64,000 bases of DNA from Streptomyces sp. CB00316 (lineage in GTDB: Bacteria > Actinomycetota > Actinomycetes > Streptomycetales > Streptomycetaceae), in NCBI RefSeq assembly GCF_001905595.1, contig NZ_LIXI01000014.1:1-64000 (forward strand), given 5' to 3'. Position numbers and translations under genes: made by a program. This document shows, piece by piece, positions 7,970-19,400 of this stretch (position 1 is its first letter; every line of letters begins with the position of its first letter). The notes under the pieces are model-generated. The model saw nothing but the letters and a program-made list of their open reading frames with translations. It was not told the origin of the DNA and searched no databases.

Positions 7970-9078
7970 CAGATGCCTCCGAAGGTGTAGGACCTGCGGC
8001 GCATCAGCAGGATGAAGCAGGGCACGCCGATGACCGCGGTGAGTACGCCGACCGGGAGTTCGGCCGGGGCCAGCACCACGCGGGAGAGGATGTCCACCCA
8101 GACCAGCAGCACGGCTCCCGCGAGCGGTGCGACGAGCAGGACCTTCCGGTGGTCGGCGCCGACCAGCATCCGTACGGCATGCGGGACCATCAGGCCGACG
8201 AAGCCGATCGCTCCGCTCACCGCGACGACCGCCCCGGTGACGGCCGCCGAGACCAGGAAGAGCTCCTTGCGCAGCCTCCCGGGGTCGACCCCGAGGGCGG
8301 CGGCGGTCTCGTCCCCCATGGCGAGGGCGTTGAGGCGCCGGGCCGACCAGCCGAGGTGGGCGAGGCCGACGAGCACCGCTCCGGCGGCGATCGGTACGGA
8401 GGCCCAGTTGGCGCCGCTCAGGCTGCCGAGCAGCCACATCATCGCGGAGCGGGCCGCCTCGCCGCGCTCGGCCGCGAACACCATGAAGGTGGTGACGGCC
8501 GAGAAGCCGTAGTACATCGCGGTGCCCGTCAGGACGAGCCGCAGCGGGGTCAGTCCGCGTTCGGTGCGGGCGACCGCGTACACGAGCAGCATGGCGAGCA
8601 GGGCCGAGGCGAACGCCGCCGTGGACAGGGCCCAGATACCCAGCGCTCCCAGCACCCCGAAGATCAGTACGGCGTTGGCGCCGACCGCCGCGCCCGAGGA
8701 GATGCCGAGCACGAACGGGTCCGCGAGGGCGTTGCGGACCATGGCCTGGACGGCGACCCCGACGGCCGACAGCCCGGCACCGACGATCGCGGCCAACACG
8801 GCTCGCGACAGGCGCAGTTCCCAGACGATGGTGTACGCCGGCACCTCGCCGGGCCGGATGGCCCCACCGGTCAGGCCCGCCCACAGGTAGCGCAGCACCT
8901 CGGCCCAGGAGAGCCCTGAAGCCCCCAGGCCGGCCCCGCAGACGAGGGAGAGGGGAAGGGCGAGGCACAGGCCGACCAGGAGGAGCGGCAGGGGTACGCG
9001 CCGGGAGGGCGGCGACCCCCTACCGGCGCGGGACGGGCGCGCGGGCTTGGAGGGTATGCGGTCGACGGAAGTGGCCAC
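7969..9078 (-). CDS. FecCD-family siderophore ABC permease
   Basis: A polytopic inner-membrane permease of the FecCD/BtuC family with about ten hydrophobic helices, the first being VPLPLLLVGLCLALPLSLV. Typical landmarks are PLADPFVLGISSGAAVGAN (here ALADPFVLGISSGAAVG) and the C-terminal GVPCFILLMRR. I start it at the GTG at 9078, which leaves about 28 residues before the first helix. An in-frame GTG at 9198 would add 40 poorly conserved residues and cannot be excluded, because neither start has a strong ribosome binding site. It is the first gene of the importer operon. Confidence 0.85.
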   Translation of the reverse strand: MATSVDRIPSKPARPSRAGRGSPPSRRVPLPLLLVGLCLALPLSLVCGAGLGASGLSWAEVLRYLWAGLTGGAIRPGEVPAYTIVWELRLSRAVLAAIVGAGLSAVGVAVQAMVRNALADPFVLGISSGAAVGANAVLIFGVLGALGIWALSTAAFASALLAMLLVYAVARTERGLTPLRLVLTGTAMYYGFSAVTTFMVFAAERGEAARSAMMWLLGSLSGANWASVPIAAGAVLVGLAHLGWSARRLNALAMGDETAAALGVDPGRLRKELFLVSAAVTGAVVAVSGAIGFVGLMVPHAVRMLVGADHRKVLLVAPLAGAVLLVWVDILSRVVLAPAELPVGVLTAVIGVPCFILLMRRRSYTFGGI

Positions 9079-9214
9079 AGGCCGGTCGCTTTCGCCTCGG
9101 GCCGTACGTCTGCGCAAGGAGGAGCAGCCCCGGACGGCGGACGCCCGCGCAGCGCCCTTCGCAGTCCACGGCGAATTGTCAGGAGCCTTCTCCGCCACGG
9201 GTGATCGGGCTTAC

Positions 9215-9285
9215 GGAACTGGGAGTTCCGCCTACCGTTGCGGGTCAGCGCCGGACTTCGACCGGACTTCCCCCGCGGGGAAGTC
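9215..9285. promoter_or_regulatory. Two dyads upstream of the siderophore importer
   Basis: ggaact-ggg-agttcc at 9215-9229 and gacttcccc-cgc-ggggaagtc at 9265-9285 are inverted repeats in the region before the permease. They could be operators for an iron-responsive regulator. I do not see the usual DmdR iron box (TTAGGTTAGGCTAA type), so the binder is unknown. Confidence 0.3.
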
Positions 9286-9574
9286 GCAGCCTATCCGGTG
9301 ACTGCGCCGGCTCTCGAGGGAGGGCGATCGGCGGCAACGGGGCTCGCTCGGCCGAGGCGGCGGGACCGGCCGGCGCACAGGTCTCCCCCGTCCGCGGATG
9401 GAGGGGTACGAGGGGGATGTCGGCGTCCGCGTCGGGGGCGAAGGTACCCGGCTCCATGAGCACCGGAAGCCGAGCCCCGTGCCCGTACACCTGATGGGCA
9501 TGGACCAGCAGGGCGACCGGGGAGAGCGGGGCGGTCAATCCGGCTCCGCACCCCGCACAGACGACAGCGAACAA
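9245..9574 (-). pseudogene. Truncated hypothetical protein with an N-terminal CxxC
   Basis: The minus-strand frame begins FAVVCAGCGAGLTAPLS and continues LVHAHQVYGHGARLPVLMEPGTFA. This resembles the N-terminal part of a Streptomyces hypothetical family of roughly 150-200 residues that carries a second CxxC further on. After about 50 residues the similarity I recognise ends, and the rest looks like random high-GC translation. The putative start is TTG or GTG after ggggagg. It is probably a remnant; family recall is from memory only. Confidence 0.35.
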
Positions 9575-9729
9575 CTGCCCTCCCCTGAGGCAGGGGGCAT
9601 GGTCGCGGTCCGCCGGTGACCGGCCGACCCGTTTCCGTACAGCGACGTGCCGGGGCAGCGCGTCAGTCCCGGCGACGCGGCCCGGGGCCGCTGCTCCTTC
9701 CGTCGAGCGCCGTACGGCAGGATGAGGCC

Positions 9730-10059
9730 ATGAGCGTAGTCAAGATCAATGTGCTGACCGTCCCCCAGGAACAACGCGAGACGCTGGAGAAGCGCTTCGC
9801 CTCCCGGGCCCACGCCGTCGAGAGCTCCGACGGGTTCGAGTGGTTCGAGCTCCTCCGGCCTGTCGAGGGCACGGACGATTACCTCGTCTACACGCGCTGG
9901 CGTGACGAGGCGTCCTTCCAGGCCTGGATGGAGGGTCCGATGAAGGCCGCCCACCAGGGCGGGGGCGCCGAGGGCGGCGAGCGTCCGAAGCCGGCGGCCA
10001 GTGGATCCACCGTGTGGTCCTTCGAGGTCGTGCAGCAGACCGGGCCGGCCGGCGCGTAG
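9730..10059 (+). CDS. MhuD/IsdG-like ABM-domain haem-degrading protein
   Basis: A 109-residue single antibiotic-biosynthesis-monooxygenase (ABM) domain. The three residues that define the non-canonical haem oxygenase MhuD, Asn7, Trp66 and His75, occur here at exactly the same numbers (VKIN, QAWM, AAHQ). This favours haem degradation with iron release over a polyketide monooxygenase. It would be cytoplasmic and work as a dimer. The ATG at 9730 follows aggatgagg. It lies near the siderophore importer, transcribed the other way, so the two form an iron-acquisition neighbourhood. A perfect terminator follows. Confidence 0.8.
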   Translation: MSVVKINVLTVPQEQRETLEKRFASRAHAVESSDGFEWFELLRPVEGTDDYLVYTRWRDEASFQAWMEGPMKAAHQGGGAEGGERPKPAASGSTVWSFEVVQQTGPAGA

Positions 10060-10065
10060 TGAGCT

Positions 10066-10108
10066 GTCGGGTGTCCTGCCCGGCCGCCGGCTGGGCAGGA
10101 CACCCGAC
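10066..10108 (+). terminator. Strong hairpin terminator
   Basis: Perfect 16-bp arms (gtcgggtgtcctgccc and its complement) with an 11-base loop start seven bases after the MhuD-like stop. It separates the iron genes from the biosynthetic cluster. Confidence 0.85.
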
Positions 10109-10373
10109 ATCACCGGTCCGCGCGCCGGCCATTCCTGGCGCCGGTACCGGCCTGGTGCCGGTCCTGGCTCGGGCTCTTCCGGCCACCGGCCGCCAGCCGC
10201 CTCGCATCCGTCGCTTTCGGCGGCCTGATCCAGCACTGATACACCTCGCGTGTCCCTCCGGCCCCGCCGGAGAACCTGCTACCTGTGTCGCCCCCCGCCG
10301 GGATCCGGGTCAGCCTCAGGGCGCACGTGGTCTCCTCCCGCCGGTGGATCCCCCGCGACCGGGGCGTTCTTAA

Positions 10374-10412
10374 GATCATCATTGGGGGCCGGTGACCGGC
10401 CGGGAAATGATC
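10374..10412. promoter_or_regulatory. Nested dyad before the megasynthase gene
   Basis: An outer imperfect repeat (gatcatcatt ... aaatgatc) encloses a perfect inner palindrome ggccggt-g-accggcc at 10387-10401. It ends 56 bp before the megasynthase ATG, where an operator would be expected. The DNA from 10109 to 10468 holds no other gene that I recognise. Confidence 0.4.
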
Positions 10413-10468
10413 GGTGCGTGCGTCGCCGCGCGTATGGGGAACGGACTGACGGACCGGTGGACAACAAC

Positions 10469-13400
10469 ATGACACTGCTGGATGTACTGCTGGGCGCGGT
10501 CCGTGAGGCTCCCGGGCAGGTCGTCGTCCATGTCCGTGGCGACGGCAGCGAGTTGACCGTCGCTCTGCCCGAACTCCTCGACGACGCGCTGCACGTTGCC
10601 GGCGGTCTGCGGGAGACCGGCGTCGTGCCGGGGACCTGTGTGCCGTTGCTCGCCGATCGCAGCGAGGACTTCCAGCCCATGTTCTGGGGCACGCTCGCCG
10701 CCGGTCTCGTCCCCGTACCGCTGGCTCCCGACGCCCGGCGCGTCCTGCCGGTCTGGGAGCACCTGGGCCGGCCGCCCGTCGTCGTGGACGCGGCAACCGC
10801 ACCGGTGGCCGGTGAACTGGCCGGTGACGTACGCGTTCTCACGCTCGACGTGCTGCGGCAGGGGCCCATGCTGCGGGAACCCGTCGTCGCCGGGCCGGAC
10901 GAGGTCGCGTTCGTGCAGTTCTCCTCGGGGAGCACAGGTGCGCCCAAGGGTGTCGAGGTGACCCATCGTGCGGTGCTGGCCAATCTGGAGCAGATGCGGA
11001 AGGCCTCGGCGCTCGGTGCCGACGACGTCGTGGTCAGCTGGATGCCGTACTTCCATGACATGGGGCTCATCGGTACCCACCTCGCCCCGCTGGCCGCCCG
11101 CTCCAAGCAGGTGAAGATCGGTCCGCTGTCGTTCGCCAAGCGGCCCCGGATCTGGTTCGAGGTGGCGGACCGGCACCGGGCCACGGTGCTCTCCGCCGCC
11201 AACTTCGCCCTGGCGCTGGCCGTTCGGCGGGTTCCGGACGAGGTCTTCGCGCGGCTGGACCTGTCGGCCGTGCGGCTGATGCTGGTGGGCGCGGAGCCGA
11301 TCGCGGCCACCGTGTGGCGGGAGTTCGCCCGTAAGACCCGCCCGGCGGGGCTGGATCCGGCGGCGGCCCAGCCGGTCTACGGACTGGCGGAGGCGACGCT
11401 GGCGGTGACCTTCCCGCCGCCGGGGGAAGTGGCCGAGCCGCTGGTCCTGGACCGGGTCTCGCTGAGCCGGGGTGTGGCGGTGGACTCGGTGGTGGGCGAG
11501 GGAGCCGTCGAGCTGATGGATGTCGGGGTTCCGGTGGCGGGATGCGCCGTACGGATCGTCGACGACGGGGGCGCGGAGCTCGGGGACCGGCGGGTCGGAC
11601 ACATCCTGGTGAGCGGCCCACAGCTGGCCCGCGGCTACCACGGACTTCCCGGCGTGAGCGCCGATGTGTTCTCCGGCGGGTGGCTGCGTAGCGGCGATCT
11701 GGGATTCCTGCGGGACGGACGGCTGTGCGTCACGGGGCGGCACAAGGATGTGCTGTTCCTCAACGGCCGGACCTTCCACGCCCCGGACACGGAGGCGGTC
11801 GCGGCGGCGACCCCCGGGCTGCCGCCCGGTGCTCCGGCGGTGATCGGCTCGACCGATCCCGTGACCGGCGGGGAACGGGTCGTCGTGTTCGTCCCCTGGG
11901 CCCGGCCCCCGGGCGAGGCGGCGGAGGTGCTCGAACGGGTCGCCGCCCGGGTGCGCGAGGCGCTGCTCCACGACGACGTACGGGTGCTGGCGCTGCCTCC
12001 GGGGGCCTTTCCCCGTACGACGAGCGGGAAGCTGCAACGGCAGCGGTTGCGGGAGCGGTTCGAGGCGGGCGGATGGAGGCCGGGGGAGGCTGATGCCTCT
12101 TCGGCCGGCGCGGGTGCCGGGCCCGGGTCAGCGTCTCGTGTGCCTCCTGTGCCCACCCTGCCGCCCGTACCGGCCGCGCCGCCCCGGTCGCGGGCCGAGG
12201 CCGAACAGGCCGTACGGGAGGTGTGGGCGCGTGTGCTGGGCCGGGACGCGGAGTCGATCGGGCTCCACGAGCCGTTCGGGAGCCTCGGGGGGACGTCGCT
12301 CAAGGCCATGGAGGTTCTCGTGGCGCTGGAGGACGCGTTCGGTCTGACGTTGCCGCCCGCGGTGATCCGGGACCACGGCACTGTCGCCGCACTCGCCGGT
12401 CATCTTCTGGCCACCTCCCTTCCGGGGCGCCCGGTGTCCGGCCCGGCGAGTGAGCCGCTTCCAGCGGCGGCGGACGCGTCCGCGGCCGTCATCGGGATGG
12501 CGTGCCGGTTCCCGGGCGCCGACACCCCCGACGCCTTCTGGGACCTGCTCATCGACGGGCACGACGCCGTCACCCCCGTACCGGACGGGCGATGGGACGA
12601 TTCCCGGGCCCGGTGGGCACCAGCCCGGAAACGCTGGGGCGCTCTGCTCGACGACCCCGCCGCCTTCGACGCCGGCTACTTCGGCATCGGCGAGGACGAG
12701 GCCCGCGCGCTCGATCCGCAGGCGCGGCTCTTCCTCGAACTCGCCCATGAGGCCCTCGAACGTGCCGGCTACGCGGGGCCCCGCCGGCGCGGGCGCCGGA
12801 TCGGGGTCTTCGCGGCCGTCGGGGAGAGCGGCTACCGGGAGGTGCTGGACCGCGCCTCCGCCGACGGGTCTCCCCTGCCCGGCGTGCTCACCGGCAACCT
12901 GCCCAGCCTCATCGCCGCCCGCGTCTCGCAGTGCCTCGACCTCGACGGTCCCGCGCTCGCCGTGGACACGGCCTGCTCGTCGGGGCTGGTGGCCCTGCAC
13001 CTGGCGCGGCGCAGCCTTCTGGACGGGGAGTGCGACCTCGCCGTGGTCGGCGGGGTCAACCTCCACCTGACGTCCACCGGTCACCGTCTGCTGGAGGAGG
13101 CGCAGGCCCTCTCCCCCACGGGCCGCAGCCGCGCCTTCAGTGCGGACGCCGACGGCTTCGTGCCCGGTGAGGGCGGCGCGGCGGTCGTCCTGACGCGCCT
13201 GGATGCCGCTCGCACCGCCGACGACTCCGTACTCGCGGTGGTCCGGGGCACGGCCGTCAACAACGACGGCCGTTCGATGAGCCTCATGGCCCCCAATCCG
13301 CTGCGGCAGCGCGGGGTCATCAGCCGTGCGTACGAGGCGGCCGGTGTCGATCCCGCTTCGGTGACCTATGTGGAGGCCCATGGAACGGGCACGGCCGTGG

Positions 13401-16400
13401 GGGACCCGATCGAGCTGCGCTCGCTCGCCCACGCGTTTCCCGTACGGGCCGGCGGCGAGCCGCGGTTGCTCGGTTCGGTGAAGACGAACATCGGGCATCT
13501 GCTCAACGCTGCCGCGCTGCCGGCCCTGGTGAAGGTCGTGCTGGCGCTGAGCCACCGCAGGCTTCCTCCGTCGTTGCACCATGCGCCTCCCTCCCCGGGC
13601 CTCGCGCCCGCCGGTTTCTCCGTGGTGACCGAGGCCCGGGACTGGACCGCTTCCGGGCCGCTCGTGGCGGGCGTCAACGCCTTCGGTTTCGGCGGCACCA
13701 ACGCGCACGCCGTGCTGGAGGAGGCCCCGCCCCGCGCCCCGTACGAGGGCGCCTCGGCCGGGCCGCGTCTGCTGACGCTGTCGGCCCGCAGCGCGGAGGG
13801 GCTGCGGGAGGCGGCGGACAGGTTGGCCGCTCACCTCGACCAGCACCCGGAGCTGGACGAAGGGGATGTGTGCCTGACCGCGAGCACATCCCGGGACGAC
13901 GGCCCCTACCGGCTCGCCGTCGTCGCGGACGGTGATCTGCGTGCCAGGCTCACGGCACCCGTCCCGCCCGGGGAGGGTGTCGCCCGTTCGCGGCCGCTGC
14001 TCGTCTTCCTGTTTCCCGGGCAGGGCGCGCGGTTCCCCGGGCGGGACCGGGCGCTGTACCGTACGGCGCCGGTGTTCCGGGACACCCTCGACGAGGCATC
14101 CGCGCTCCTCGGGCCGGTGTGCGGTCGGCCGTTGGTGGACTGGGGGCTGGATCCGGACGCGGGCGCCGAGGCGCAGGCCAGGACGGAGGTGGCGCAGCCG
14201 CTGCTCGTCGCCTCCGGTGTCGCGCTCGCCCGGCAGTTGCGGGAGTGGGGCGTGGAGCCCGACGCGGTCGCCGGACACAGTGTCGGGGAGATAGCCGCCG
14301 CCTGTGTCAGCGGGGTGCTGACCCTGCGGGACGCCGTACGGTTCGCGGCCGAACGCGGCCGTCTCATGGGCGCGTTCACCGAGCCCGGCGCCATGATCGC
14401 CGTACGGGGAAGTGAGGAGGCCGTCGCCGCGGTGGTGGCGGAGGCCGACGGTGACCTCGCCGTGGCCGCGTACAACGGGCCGGGGCTTCAGGTGCTCTCC
14501 GGTTCCGTCTTCGCGGTGGAGAAGGCCGTCAGTGACCTCGATGCCCAGGGCATTCCCGTACGTCGTCTGCGGGTCTCCCATGCCTTCCACTCGCCGCTCA
14601 TGCGCCCGGTCGCCCAGCAGGTCGCCGACGCGGCGCGTGCGCTCACCCTCCATGAAGCGTCCGTCCCTCTGATGAGTACGGTCACCGCCGAGTGGCAGCC
14701 GGTTCTTGGGCCGGAGTACCTGCGTGAACACGCCCTGCGGCCGGTGCTGTTCGGGGCCGCCGTGGAGCGCCTGGCCGGGGAGGGGTACGACACGTTCGTG
14801 GAGGTCGGGCACGGGGTGACCCTGTCCGGCGCGGCACGCGCGGCGGCGGGCCGGGGCGAGGCCGTGCTGGTCGTCCCCGCTCTCCCTCTCGGTGCCGACG
14901 ACAGCACGTCGGGCGGTGACGGGCGCCGGGCGCTGCTGGAGACCATCGGGCGGCTGTGGTCGCGTGGTGTGCCGCTGGACCGTGCCGCGCTCGACGCGGA
15001 CCAGCACCGGGTTCCGCTGCCCACCTACCCCTTCCGGCGCGACCGGTACTGGGCCGATCCGCCGGTGAGCCCGCTCCTGCACCGGGTGGTGTGGGAGGAA
15101 GCCGGCTTGCCCGAAGCGCCGGCGGCGGCCGTGCGTTCCGTCCTGTTGACCGGTTCTGACGCCCCGTCCGTCAGTCGGCTGGCCCGACAGCTCTGTGCCG
15201 AGGGCATCCGGCTGCACACCGGGGGCGAGGAACCACCGGACGCCGTCGTGCTGGTGGCCGGCCCCGCGCCCGCCGAGGAGGACGCCGACGCGCTCGGCCG
15301 GGCGCAGGCGACCGCGCTGGCCGCCTTCTACGAGGCTCTCGCCCGGCTGGACGAGACCCGGGCGAGCCGGATGCTGGTGCTGACGGAGGACGTCCACACC
15401 ACGGGGGCCGCGACCGAGCGGCCGCGGCCGGCCCACGCGGTGCTGGCCGGACCGCTGCTGGCTCTGCCGCAGGAGACGCCGGGCTGCTCGGCCACCGGGG
15501 TGGACCTCTGCTCGCTGGACACACCTGCCCAGCGGCTCGCCGCCGTGCTCGCCGAACTCCGGGCCGGCAGCGCCCCGGGCGGGACCACCACGGTCGCCTG
15601 GCGCGCGGGCCGCAGGCTCACCCGGGGGATCGCGCCACTGACGGCGAGGGATGTGGCGGCGTCCCCGTCGCCGCCCGACGGCACCTTCCTCATCACCGGA
15701 GGCGGCGGCGGGATCGGGGGTGCGCTCGCCAGGGACCTGGCCGGAAGGGGCCGCCCCACGCTCGTACTCGCCGGGCGCTCCCCCCAGCCGCCCGCTGGGC
15801 TCGTCGAGGAGCTCCGGGCCCTGGGCGCCACCGTGCACTACCACGTGGCCGACGTGTCGGTGGAACGGGACGTCGACGCGCTCCTCGCCCGACTCCCCCG
15901 TCTGGACGGCCTCTTCCACGCGGCCGGGGTGGTCCGCCCCGGCACACTGCGGAACAGGAGCGCGCGGGAGACGGCCGACGCCCTGGCCGCAAAGACGCGG
16001 GGCACTTGGCTGCTCTCGGCGGCCCTGCGACGGCACGGGCTCACCCCGGCGGTCTGTGTCACGTTCTCCTCGGTCTCCGCCCTGCTGCCCGGACTGGCGG
16101 GCGCGCTGGGCGACTACGCGGGTGCCAACGCCTTCCTCGACGCGTTCGCCGCGTCGGAGCGGCGGGCTGGCAGGCCCTGGCAGTCCGTGAACCTCGCCGC
16201 GTTCGCCGAAACGGGCATGGCCGCCGCCTTCGGCACCGGAGCGGGGCCGGGTTCCGCCACCGTGCGGCGCGTCGGCAGTCGGCCGGTGGCCACCGCGCCC
16301 GCGCTGGCGGCGCTCCGGACGGCGTGGGGTGTCGACGCGGCGCAGCTGCTGCTGGCGGATCTGGCGCCGGCCGAGCCCCGCATCGTTGTCTCGGGAACCG

Positions 16401-19400
16401 TGGCGTCGCTGCCTGTGCCGCGGGCGGCGCCCGGGGCCGTAGCGGATGCCCAGCCTCTCTCCCTGCCGACGGCCGCAGATGTCGTTACGCGTTCCTCGGG
16501 TACCGCCGCGCTGTTGCGCCGGCTCCTGGCGGCGGCGTTGCGGCTGCCCCCCGCCGAGATCCCCGACGACGCGCCGTTCCTCTCCCTCGGCCTGGACTCG
16601 CTCGCCGCCGTCGACCTCGTCCGGCAGCTGGAGCGGGACCTGGGCGCCTCCCTGCCCGCCACGCTCTTCTTCGAGTACCGGACCGTCCGCGAACTGGCCG
16701 CGCACCTCGATGCCCCGGCCGGCCCGCCACCGCCGCCCACGGCAGCCCCCTCCCCCGTCGCGGAGGGGGTGCCCTTCCCACTCACCCCCGTCCAGCTGGC
16801 CCTGCACACCAGCGGGCGGCTCCACCCGGACATCCCGGCCCACGGATACGTACGCCAGACGGTCCAGGGGCCCCTGGACAGCGAACTCCTCGGCCGCGCG
16901 CTCACCGCGCTCGCCAACCGGCACACCATGCTGCGGGTCCGCGTCGAGGACCGCACGGACGAGAACGGCGCGACCGCACCCCGGCAGTACATCGCGCCAC
17001 CCACCGCCCTGTCCTCCTGGTACGAGGTGCGGGAGTGCCCCGGGGGTATCGAGGACCTCGAAAGCGCCCTGCGCAACCGGCCGTTCGATCTCTCCGCCGA
17101 GCCTCCCGTGCGTGCGGTCCTGGCCCGGGAGAGCCCGGACCTGGCCCATCTGACGCTGGTCATCCACCATGTGGCCGGCGACGGCTACAGCCTCAACGTC
17201 CTCGCCGAGGAGCTCTGGTCGCTCTACACCGCCCTCGCCGACGGGGAGGAGCCTGCAACCGAGCCGTCACTGCCCGCTCTCGGCACCGACTTCGCGCGGT
17301 ACTCCACCGCTGCCGCCGAGGAGCGCTCCTCGGCGGCCGGTGCCCAGGCTCTCGCCGCCGACCTGCGCTACTGGTCGGAGCGGCTGGCCACCCGGGGCGA
17401 GGCGCTGCGGCTGCCGTACGACGGCGATCCCGACGCCCTCCCGACCGCTCCCCTGGCGACCCATGGGAGCGCCCTCGACGCGCCGCTGACCACCGCGCTG
17501 GAGAAGCGGGCCGCCGAGCACGGCGTGAGCCTGTTCCATCTGCTGCTCGCCACCCAGGTGCGCTGCCTGGGCCGGTGGAGCGGACAGCGCGAGGTCGCGG
17601 TGAACGTGGCCCGCGCCCGGCGGGACGCCCGGCTGCCGGGTCTGGACCGGCTCGTGGGGCCGCTCGCCGACACTCTCCCGCTGCTCTGCGAGAGCCACCC
17701 GGAGGAGTCGGTGTGGGAGCTGGCGGAGCGGCTCGGGCGGGTCTGGCTGGACAGTGAGCGGCATGCGGGGCCCACCAGCCTCGACCTGGCCCGGCTGCTG
17801 CCGGGCCGGCCGGCCGGGGCGGGGCCACGGACGGTGAGCCCGGCCGGGTTCAGCTTCGCCCGCTTCCCGGCCGCTCTCGATGCGCGGTGCCCGGTGACCG
17901 TACGGCCGACCGCCGCCGGGACCGGCACCCCGGCGACCCGCCTCAGCCTGCTGTGCTGGCAGGACGGCACGGTCCTGCGCTTCTCCTGGAACTTCCCCGT
18001 CCGCCTCTTCGCACCGGAGACGGTGGCGCGTCTGGACCGCGACTTCCACGATGAGCTGGCCGCGCTCGCCGACACCGGGGCCGCACATCCGGAACCGGAG
18101 TCCAGGTCGGCCACGATCGTGGAGCGGCTGCTCGACCGGTTCCGGGCCACCCCGGACGCGGTCGCCGTCGACACGGGCGCCGAGACCCTGACGTACGGGG
18201 AACTCGACCATGTCTCCCACGCCCTCGCGGCCCGCCTCCTGGCCCACGGTGTCACTCCGGGAAGCCTGGTCGGGCTCCTGACCGAGCCGGGCGCCGACGC
18301 CGTCGTCTCGGTCGTCGCCGTCCTGCGCGCCGGTGCGGGCTGGGTGCCGCTGGACTCCGGCCACCCGACCGCGCGCCTCGCGGACCAGCTCGTCCGCTCG
18401 GGTGCCCGTACGGTGCTCTGCCACGCCGCCACCCGTGCGGCGGGCGAAGCCCTCGGTGACGTCACCCTGGTCTCCGCCGACATGGCGGAACCTGTTTCGC
18501 AGGGGTCTGCCGAAGAGCCGGTCGGCCCCGTCGACGCGGAGGCGATCGCCTACGTGATCTTCACCTCCGGCTCCACCGGGCGGCCCAAGGCCGTGCCCAT
18601 CACCTACCGTTCGATGGAGAACTACCTCTCCTGGGCCATCGGCACCTTCGGGTACGACGAACACGACCGTCTCGCCCAGACCGCGTCGCTCTGCTTCGAC
18701 GCCTCCGTCCGCCAGCTCCTCGCCCCGCTGCTCGTCGGAGCGGCCGTGGTGACGGTGGACCGGGACCTCCTGCGCGACCCCGACCTCCTGCTGACCCACG
18801 TCGAACACACCCGGATCACCGTGTGGAGCTCCGTACCCACCCTTTGGGAGCAGCTCCTCAGCGCCTCCGAGGAGCGGGTACGGCGCGGCATGCCCCGGCC
18901 GGACCTGTCCTCCCTCCGGTGGATCCACGTAGGCGGGGAGGCCCTGTCGCCCGCCCATGTACGCCGCTGGTTCGATCTCTTCGGCAGCGGACAGCGCATC
19001 GCCAATCTGTACGGGCCGACCGAAGCGACCATCAACACGACCTGCCACATCATCGGCGCCCGGCCCGGCGACGACGTACGGCATCTGCCCATCGGCCGCC
19101 CCGTGGCCGGGACGGACGTCGAGATCGTCGGTCCGGACGGGGATGTGCGGCAGCGCGGCGAGGCCGGCGAGCTCCTCATCGCCGGGATCGGCCTCACCCC
19201 CGGGTACCTCGGTGAACCCGCCCTGACCGAAGCCGCGTTCACGAGCCGGCGGGGGCGGCGCTGGTATCGCAGCGGCGACCGGGCACGGTTTGCCGAGGGC
19301 GGCACCCTGGAGTTCCTCGGGCGTCTGGACGACCAGGTGAAGGTCCGGGGCAACCGGGTCGAGCCCGGCGAGATCGAGGCCGTGCTCCGAGCCCGTCCGG

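Noticed and set aside
9181..9300. DmdR-type iron box upstream of the siderophore importer
   Set aside because: The dyads there do not match the TTAGG-type iron box, so they are listed only as unassigned inverted repeats.
12128..17170. Very long minus-strand open frame opposite the PKS region
   Set aside because: High-GC DNA gives long antisense frames. Its translation is low-complexity Arg/Gly/Pro-rich, and the plus strand carries intact KS, AT and KR motifs.
18690..19060. Amino-acid prediction from the adenylation-domain code D-A-R-S-I-V-L-I-N
   Set aside because: The residues can be read but I know no reliable match. Asp at the first position only says an alpha-amino acid is likely.
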